Positions 23,022 to 27,369 of a stretch of 27,369 nt of DNA are shown one piece after another. Both the position numbers and the translations under genes were made by a program. The first letter of the stretch is position 1, and each line of letters starts with the position of its first letter. The stretch spans positions 1 through 27,369 of the forward strand of contig JAJZWQ010000024.1 in NCBI GenBank assembly GCA_021846605.1, read 5' to 3'. Under the pieces are notes generated by a model, which was not told the DNA's origin, ran no database searches, and worked only from the letters and a program-made list of their open reading frames with translations. The DNA comes from Bacillota bacterium (GTDB lineage Bacteria; Bacillota_E; RBS10-35; JAJYVN01).

Positions 23022-23237
23022 CTACGCCCGGCGCCGGTTGTTGTCCACGGCGAAGGCGATCTTGACGTTGGTCGTGAAGCTGTGCAGTTCTCCGTCGCGC
23101 ACGTCGGCGGTCATGTTGGCGACCTCCAGCCCCGTGATGTGATCCACCGTGCGCGCCGCCTCGCGCAGCGCGTTCTCCGCGGCCTGCTGCCAGGACTCGT
23201 TACTCGTGCCGACCAGGTCCAGGACCTTGATCACCAC
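23022..23237 (-). CDS. Dodecin-family protein inside the spoVA operon
   Basis: Dodecins are about 70-residue proteins forming hollow 12-mers; archaeal and some bacterial members store flavins. This 71-residue product has the family outline: MVIKVLDLVGTSNESWQQAA, then ENALREAARTVDHITGLEVA, then NMTADVRDGE and a closing strand TTNVKIAFAVD. At the position of the flavin-stacking Trp of the Thermus dodecin (DWFEV) this protein has Gly36 (TGLEV), so flavin binding is doubtful. GTG at 23237 has GGGAGGGG 7 nt upstream. It lies 52 nt after spoVAB and 15 nt before spoVAC, on the same strand, so it is very likely co-expressed in the forespore. Bacillus spoVA has no gene here. Confidence 0.85.
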   Translation of the reverse strand: MVIKVLDLVGTSNESWQQAAENALREAARTVDHITGLEVANMTADVRDGELHSFTTNVKIAFAVDNNRRRA

Positions 23238-23289
23238 CGTGTCACCCCTCCCACTCGCCTCACTGTGCCCCGCGCGCGACGCCCGCATG

Positions 23290-23706
23290 CTAGAACGGTG
23301 GACGGCTGAACAGGCCGGGTACCAGGAACCACAGCACCGCCCCGACGGCCTTGCCGAGCACCAGCGCGATGACCAGCCGTGGGAGCTGACGCGCCAGCCC
23401 CAGGCGGCCGCCCGCCAGCACCAGCGACCCGACCGTCTCGGCCAGGCCGGCGACCACGAGCCCGATGAACAGGCCCATGCCCAGGCCCAGCACGGCGGCC
23501 ATGCCCCAGGTGGCGTGCAGGCTGTATGGCCAGACCGCATATCCGGCCGCGGCCAGCGCGCCGAGCACCAGGGCCCACTGATAGGCGTGAACCCACTGCT
23601 CGGTTCCCGTGACCACCGCCAGCCGGATCGCGACGGCCAACAGGACCACCAGCGCGGCGAGCGCGGCGCCCACGGCGAGGCCCTCCGCCAGGCCGACCAG
23701 TGCCAC
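23290..23706 (-). CDS. spoVAB: Stage V sporulation protein AB
   Basis: SpoVAB is an integral membrane protein of the spoVA operon, needed for DPA uptake in some species. The 138-residue product is nearly all hydrophobic: EGLAVGAALAALVVLLAVAI, YQWALVLGALAAAGYAVWP, GLGMGLFIGLVVAGLAETVG and LVIALVLGKAVGAVLWFLVP, four to five helices with a family-like order and length (about 141). GTG at 23706 begins 8 nt after the spoVAA stop. The frame is closed by a TGA ten codons upstream, so little N-terminal variation is possible. Its ribosome site is weak, suggesting coupling to spoVAA. Confidence 0.88.
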   Translation of the reverse strand: MALVGLAEGLAVGAALAALVVLLAVAIRLAVVTGTEQWVHAYQWALVLGALAAAGYAVWPYSLHATWGMAAVLGLGMGLFIGLVVAGLAETVGSLVLAGGRLGLARQLPRLVIALVLGKAVGAVLWFLVPGLFSRPPF

Positions 23707-23714
23707 CAGGGCGA

Positions 23715-24356
23715 TCAGCGCCGCCGTCGCCCCCGCTCACGCCAGTACGCGCGCAGGCTGGCCTCGTGCCGCTCCAACTCGAGTTCCAGCGGGCCGGGGT
23801 CACCGCCGGCGCCCTTGGGAAGGGAGAAGAACAGGAGCGCCCCGGCCCCGATCCCGACCGCGTATGGGATCTCGACGGCCAGCGGCCGCTCGACGCGGCG
23901 GCCCGTGGCCAGGTAATACAGTTCCCGGTGTGCGGCGGGCATGTTCACATCGGCATGGAAGTCCAGGAGGGTGGTCGCCGCGCCCAGGAAGAGGAGCACC
24001 CAGACTGCGGCGCCTACAATCCAGCGGCCACGGGCCGGTGGGCGCGTGCCGGCGACCAGCACGTCCCCGCCCAGCACCTCCCAGTGCATCCCCGGTGCCG
24101 CTCGGCGGGCGGCGGCCACCACCTCCAGGACGCCCAGGAGGCGCGGCGTGGGGTGGCGCGGCACCGAGCCCAGGGGGGCCAACTGCGCGCGCGCCACCGC
24201 CCCGGGGGGGCCCTCCAGATCGGCGACGTCGGCCACGCACAGGGCGCTGCCCGGGGGCAGCCGGACCTCCGGGCGCAGATGGATGTATCCGGTCTCGGAT
24301 CTACGCCGCACCAGCCGCCGTACACGGAGCGGCGCCGCGGCCAGCCGCGCGATCAC
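23715..24356 (-). CDS. spoVAA: Stage V sporulation protein AA
   Basis: SpoVAA is the first protein of the DPA-channel operon. The 213-residue product has a soluble N-terminal half (GYIHLRPEVRLPPGSALCVA, LGVLEVVAAARRAAPGMHWE). The membrane part follows: WIVGAAVWVLLFLGAATTLL, DFHADVNMPAAHRELYYLAT, PYAVGIGAGALLFFSLP, and GDPGPLELELERHEASLRAY. This tracks Bacillus SpoVAA (NFHEDVSMQAVH and PSPLEVEM, from memory). GTG at 24356 overlaps the stop of the small ORF before it as GTGA, so the start is set by coupling; a GTG at 24311 would give a 198-residue form nearer the Bacillus N-terminus. Confidence 0.9.
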   Translation of the reverse strand: MIARLAAAPLRVRRLVRRRSETGYIHLRPEVRLPPGSALCVADVADLEGPPGAVARAQLAPLGSVPRHPTPRLLGVLEVVAAARRAAPGMHWEVLGGDVLVAGTRPPARGRWIVGAAVWVLLFLGAATTLLDFHADVNMPAAHRELYYLATGRRVERPLAVEIPYAVGIGAGALLFFSLPKGAGGDPGPLELELERHEASLRAYWRERGRRRR

Positions 24357-24526
24357 GCCTGTCGCACGCCGGCGTGCAGCGGCGCCGAGACGAGCACTGC
24401 CCCGGCCGGGACCGGGCCGAACCCACGCACGCTCGCCCGCCACCACCATGCGCCACCCAGCGCCAAAAGGCCCAGCAGGACCGCTAGCGCCACCGCCCAC
24501 AGCACGCGCGCGTCCACCGTCACCAC
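24353..24526 (-). CDS. Small single-pass membrane protein at the head of the spoVA operon
   Basis: A 57-codon ORF reads MVTVDARVLWAVALAVLLGL, continues LALGGAWWWRASVRG and ends SAPLHAGVRQA: one membrane helix (about residues 8-28) with a Trp-Trp-Trp-Arg boundary and a short basic tail. GTG at 24526 has AGGAGGGAGG 9 nt upstream, one of the strongest ribosome sites in the window. Its stop overlaps the spoVAA start by 4 bases. A sigma-G-like promoter lies just upstream. I know no counterpart between sigF and spoVAA in Bacillus. The translation signals make it likely real; function unknown. Confidence 0.7.
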   Translation of the reverse strand: MVTVDARVLWAVALAVLLGLLALGGAWWWRASVRGFGPVPAGAVLVSAPLHAGVRQA

Positions 24527-24556
24527 GCCCGCCGCCCTCCCTCCTGGATGCATCCC

Positions 24557-24586
24557 CAGTATGCGGCGGCGATGGGGCGGCCATGC
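24557..24586 (-). promoter_or_regulatory. Putative sigma-G promoter of the spoVA operon
   Basis: On the minus strand GCATG (24586-24582), an 18-nt spacer and CATACTG (24563-24557) match the forespore consensus gHATR - 18 - CATWMTA at all five -35 positions and six of seven -10 positions. A start near 24550 leaves about 24 nt before the GTG at 24526, with the AGGAGG site in between. It falls in the 68-nt gap after sigF, so spoVA could be transcribed both from here and by read-through from spoIIA. Confidence 0.6.
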
Positions 24587-24594
24587 GGGCAGCG

Positions 24595-25392
24595 TCAGGG
24601 GGCGGCCCGTTCGGTCCACTGTCCGCGCAACGTTTCCAGGGCCCGCTTCTCCAGGCGGGAGATCTGCGGCTGGGAGAGACCGAGCAGGGACCCGACCTCG
24701 GCCTGCGAGCGGTCGCGGAAGTAGCGGAGCACGAGCACCTGCCGCTGGCGGGGCGGCAGGCGGGCGATCAGCGTGCGCAGCATGGCCTGCTCCCAGCCCT
24801 CCAGCCCATCCGTCGCCAGTCGTTCGTGCAGGGGGCGCCCGCCCCCGTCGTCCCCGGGCACGATCTCGTCCAGCGAGGCCGGACGGCGCGCCGCCTCCAG
24901 GGCGAGGGCGAGTTCACCGCTGGAAACGCCCAGCGCCTGCGCCACCTCCCCAGCGGTGGGCAGCCGCCCGGACTGGGCGGCCAGCCGATCCTCGGTGGCG
25001 CGAGCCTGCTGGGCCAAGCGGTATGCTCCGCGGCCCAGGCCGGGGGGCGCCGCATCGCGCAGGTAGCGCTGGATCTCTCCCAGGATCAGCGGAACGGCAT
25101 ACGTCGAGAAGCGCGTGCCCCGGTCAGGGTCGAAGCGGTCCACGGCCTTGACCAGCCCCACGCAGCCCACCTGGAAGAGCTCGTCCGGGTCCTGATCGGT
25201 GAGGCGATACCGCCGCACCACGTGCCGCACCAGGTTGAGGTTGCTGGTGATCAGCCGCTCCCGGGCGCGCCGGTCGCCGCCCGCCGCCGCACGGGCCAGC
25301 CGCCGCACCTCGGGTGGGCTGAGCACAGCGGAGCCCCCGGAGCGCGCACGCCGCCGGCGGACGTGGCGTCGCAATCTCCCCCCCCGGCTCAT
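24595..25392 (-). CDS. sigF: RNA polymerase sigma-F factor (early forespore)
   Basis: SigF is the first compartment-specific sigma factor of the forespore, held inactive by SpoIIAB until SpoIIAA frees it. The 265-residue protein has sigma-70 region 2 (DELFQVGCVGLVKAVDRFDP, GTRFSTYAVPLILGEIQRYL), region 3 (GRLPTAGEVAQALGVSSGEL) and region 4 with its helix-turn-helix (LPPRQRQVLVLRYFRDRSQA, LLGLSQPQISRLEKRALETL). ATG at 25392 overlaps the spoIIAB stop as ATGA. The first 20 residues are unusually Arg-rich compared with Bacillus. SigF rather than SigG is favoured by the spoIIAA-AB context. Confidence 0.95.
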   Translation of the reverse strand: MSRGGRLRRHVRRRRARSGGSAVLSPPEVRRLARAAAGGDRRARERLITSNLNLVRHVVRRYRLTDQDPDELFQVGCVGLVKAVDRFDPDRGTRFSTYAVPLILGEIQRYLRDAAPPGLGRGAYRLAQQARATEDRLAAQSGRLPTAGEVAQALGVSSGELALALEAARRPASLDEIVPGDDGGGRPLHERLATDGLEGWEQAMLRTLIARLPPRQRQVLVLRYFRDRSQAEVGSLLGLSQPQISRLEKRALETLRGQWTERAAP

Positions 25393-25865
25393 GGCCGCCC
25401 CGCGGCGGCAACCGTCGCCGGCTGCTTGCGCATGCGGACCAGGGTCCCGCGCCCAGGCTCGGACTCCACCTCCAGCTCGTCGGTGAACTGCTCCATAAAC
25501 GCGAAGCCCAGGCCAATATGGTCCGGGTCCGAAGACGTGGTGAACGCCGGTTGTCGGGCCTGCTGGATGTCGGCGATGCCCCGCCCCCAGTCCTGGACCT
25601 CCACCCGCACCGCGCCACCGGTGATCTCGGCATGCACCCGCACACGCCCGGGACCGTCGGGGTAGGCATGCAGGGCACAGTTGCCCACCGCCTCGGCCAC
25701 CGCCACCTTGAGCTGTTCGATCTCGGCCAAGGTGAAGGGGAGGCCCCCGGCCAGGACCGCGACGGCGATGCGGCCCAGTTCGGCGCTCTCCGGCCGGCTG
25801 AGCAGCGTGAGTTCCATCCACATGCCGGGCGCGGGCGCCGACCCCGTCGCCTCATCCCTGCCCAT
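25389..25865 (-). CDS. spoIIAB: Anti-sigma-F factor and serine kinase SpoIIAB
   Basis: SpoIIAB binds sigma-F and phosphorylates SpoIIAA. The 158-residue GHKL-type kinase has the N-box EAVGNCALHAYPD (Glu58, Asn62), the G1 box DWGRGIADIQQARQPAFTT and the G2 box HIGLGFAFMEQFTDELEVES, followed by GRGTLVRM. ATG at 25865 has GGGAGGGG 7 nt upstream, inside the 3' end of spoIIAA. The two coding regions overlap by 14 bases, and the stop overlaps sigF by 4, so the three products are made in linked amounts. An internal ATG (MELTLLSRPES) would match the Bacillus N-terminus more closely. Confidence 0.95.
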   Translation of the reverse strand: MGRDEATGSAPAPGMWMELTLLSRPESAELGRIAVAVLAGGLPFTLAEIEQLKVAVAEAVGNCALHAYPDGPGRVRVHAEITGGAVRVEVQDWGRGIADIQQARQPAFTTSSDPDHIGLGFAFMEQFTDELEVESEPGRGTLVRMRKQPATVAAAGRP

Positions 25866-26205
25866 CAGCGATCCCCTCCCCCACCGCGGCGCGCTCGGTG
25901 GGGAATACGGCCACCGAGCGGCCGAGGGCCACCATGTCCAGGAGGCTCCGTGCCACCCCCCCCGGCGGGACCAGAGCCAGGGGCCTCCCCGCTTCCTGCA
26001 GTCGCCGCACCCGGCCCAGCACCGCGCCCAGCCCCGTCGAGTCCAAGAACGTCAGGCGGCTGAGGTTGAGCACCACCCTGGCCTGCGGAACCGCCACCAG
26101 GACGTCGTCCACCCTCTGCCGGAAGTCCGCCGCCGTCCGCACGTCCAACTCCCCGCTGACGCGCAGGACCAAGGCCCCCTGCTGCTCATGACTGGTCACC
26201 TGCAA
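25852..26205 (-). CDS. spoIIAA: Anti-sigma-F factor antagonist SpoIIAA
   Basis: SpoIIAA is the STAS-domain anti-anti-sigma factor; its dephosphorylated form strips SpoIIAB off sigma-F. The 117-residue protein has the STAS pattern GALVLRVSGELDVRTAADF, VVLNLSRLTFLDSTGLGAVL and VRRLQEAGRPLALV. The phospho-acceptor serine is in LDSTGLG, equivalent to DSSGLG of Bacillus. TTG at 26205 is the best start, as GGAGG lies 10 nt upstream. GTG two codons later would be too far from that site. The ribosome site lies inside a long hairpin between dacF and this gene. Confidence 0.93.
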   Translation of the reverse strand: MQVTSHEQQGALVLRVSGELDVRTAADFRQRVDDVLVAVPQARVVLNLSRLTFLDSTGLGAVLGRVRRLQEAGRPLALVPPGGVARSLLDMVALGRSVAVFPTERAAVGEGIADGQG

Positions 26206-26206
26206 A

Positions 26207-26260
26207 GCTGCGCCACCTCCGCCCCAGCCCGGGGCAGGCTTCGGCGGGGGGTGGCGCAGC
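26207..26260 (-). promoter_or_regulatory. Hairpin overlapping the spoIIAA ribosome site
   Basis: GCTGCGCCACC (26207-26217) and GGTGGCGCAGC (26250-26260) are an 11-bp perfect inverted repeat, extendable inward by CCGCC/GGCGG. In the minus-strand mRNA the GGAGG ribosome site of spoIIAA (26220-26216) sits in the 3' arm, so folding would hide it. The structure also lies 41 nt after the dacF stop and may be a terminator. Control of SpoIIAA translation is inference. Confidence 0.5.
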
Positions 26261-26301
26261 CCTGCTGACCGAATCCGAGCCCGGTCGACCCCGACTGCGA
26301 C

Positions 26302-27282
26302 TCAGCGCCGCAGCCAGGGCCACATTCCGGCCCACAGCCGCAGCCAGAGGCGAAGCCCGCCGATCCGCGGCACCACCTGGCCCGCGAGCAGGGGCACCGT
26401 TGCCACGGCTTTACCGTCCACGTTCACCGTGATCTCCCCCACCTGCTGGCCTGCCTTGACCGGGGCGGTCACGATCTTGGGGAGCGTGGTCTTGGTGGTC
26501 ACGGCCTTCTCTTTGCCGCGCGGCACCGTGATGCCGAAGGCCTGGCCGGGGACCACCGGAACGGTGTGCGCCATCCCCCCGTCAACCGGCAGGGACGCCA
26601 CCGCCTTGCCCTTGGTCGCCACCGGGACCGTGCTGTAGTTGGTGAAGCCCCAGCGCAGCATCGCCGCCGTCTCGCTGAAGCGCAGGGCGCCGCTGGGCTC
26701 GCCCATGACCACGGCGATCAGACGGGTGTTGCCGCGCTGGGCAGTGGCCGCCAGGCAGTATCCGGCCAGGGTGGTGTATCCGGTCTTGAGCCCGTCGACG
26801 CCCTTCATCTGGGTCAGCAGCTTGTTGCGATTGACCAACCAGAGCTTGTTGTCGCGCAGTCGGTACTCCCAGGTCGAGGTGTACGTGAGGACCTGCGGCT
26901 CGTCGACGACCAGGTACCGGGAGAGCAGGGCGATGTCATAGGCGGAGGTGTATTGCTGGGTGTCGTCCAGGCCGTTGGGGTCCGTGTACAGGGTGTCCTG
27001 CATGCCCAGGGCCTTGGCCTTGTCGTTCATCATCGTCACGAAGTGGTCCAGCGTCCCCCCCACGTACTCCGCCAGGGCGACGGCCGCGTCGTTGGCCGAC
27101 TGCACCGCGACCGCGTAGAAGAGGTCGCGCACCGTCATATTCTCGCCCAGTTCCATCCAGATCTGCGAGCCGCCGGTGTTCACCGCCTCCTGGGAGGCGG
27201 AGACCATGTCGTTCCATTGGATGCGGCCCGAGGAGATGGCGTCGAGCACAACGGCCATGGTGGTTGCTTTACCATAACGCAT
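26302..27282 (-). pseudogene. dacF: Truncated DacF-like D-alanyl-D-alanine carboxypeptidase lacking the catalytic serine
   Basis: DacF-type S11 enzymes trim peptidoglycan peptides in the spore cortex and are encoded just before spoIIAA in Bacillus. The 326 codons keep SAN (62-64, the SxN motif), KTG (166-168), GGSQIWMELGENMTVRDLF, and a C-terminal beta domain plus an amphipathic tail (LRLWLRLWAGMWPWLRR). The reading frame begins at MRYGKATTM: Lys5 aligns with the SxxK lysine, exactly 57 residues before SxN as in Bacillus DacF, but the serine position is Arg2. A TGA lies six codons upstream, and no frame in the last 87 bases encodes a signal peptide or the usual first domain strand. Truncation, rearrangement or an assembly fault are all possible. 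Confidence 0.75.
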
Positions 27283-27369
27283 ACGGTAGGCTGCGGGTCA
27301 GGAGGGCTGCGGACAAGGAACACGTTACCATCCGCGGCCACACCAGGGAAGGGGCCGCCAGCCTTGCCC
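27283..27369 (-). other. Window end where the dacF 5' part should be
   Basis: In the dacF frame a TGA lies at 27300-27298. The two other minus frames give short peptides without similarity to the S11 N-terminal region. No ribosome site is seen before the ATG at 27282. Nothing else can be supported in these 87 bases. Confidence 0.5.

Noticed and set aside
23022..23540. Extended reading of the dodecin frame to a 172-residue protein
   Set aside because: The upstream part overlaps spoVAB in another frame and is not dodecin-like; the strong ribosome site sets the start at 23237.

Overview
The window is a very GC-rich stretch of chromosome from an endospore-forming bacterium. The evidence is the gene content: a dipicolinate synthase gene (dpaA/spoVFA), the spoIIAA-spoIIAB-sigF operon, a spoVA operon, an unlinked spoVAF, a YIEGIA-family gene, and the rpsO-pnp-M16 protease order known from Bacillus. 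High GC, frequent GTG starts and strong GGGAGG-type ribosome sites point to a high-GC Bacillota lineage (Symbiobacterium, Thermaerobacter, Sulfobacillus or Limnochordia type). That placement is inference; the window holds no rRNA or other marker that settles it. I saw no tRNA, rRNA, CRISPR array or prophage.

Region 1 (1-6868, minus strand): rpsO, pnp, an M16 zinc protease, dut, a glycine-zipper stress protein, dapB and the 5' part of dpaA. dapB uses dihydrodipicolinate-pathway carbon for lysine/diaminopimelate, while dpaA diverts it to the spore solute dipicolinic acid. A sigma-K-like promoter sits just before dpaA, behind a terminator-like hairpin that follows dapB.

Region 2 (7020-10290): a minimal MerR (GlnR/TnrA-like) regulator, an unrecognised 237-aa protein, and two divergent AraC-family regulators sharing a repeat-rich intergenic region.

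Region 3 (10313-13899, plus): a tightly overlapped operon spoVAF - YIEGIA protein - CorA-type channel, preceded by a forespore (sigma-F/G) promoter-like sequence. This links a germination-amplifier membrane protein to a cation channel.

Region 4 (13900-16500): a lower-GC two-gene module, PspA/IM30 (ESCRT-III-like) plus a MIDAS-containing VWA protein, closed by a 19-bp hairpin and followed by a TnpB transposase remnant. It looks acquired.

Region 5 (16342-21055): a DrrAB-type ABC exporter with a small coupled downstream ORF, a DUF3052-like protein with an apparent CTG start, lgt, and an orphan acidic protein in its own transcription unit.

Region 6 (21092-27369, minus): truncated dacF, spoIIAA, spoIIAB, sigF, then a new small membrane ORF, spoVAA, spoVAB, a dodecin-family gene, spoVAC, spoVAD and spoVAE. 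The compartment-specific sigma-F and its regulators are thus placed directly before the DPA-channel operon, with a sigma-G-like promoter between them. dacF as read here lacks its signal peptide and its catalytic serine.
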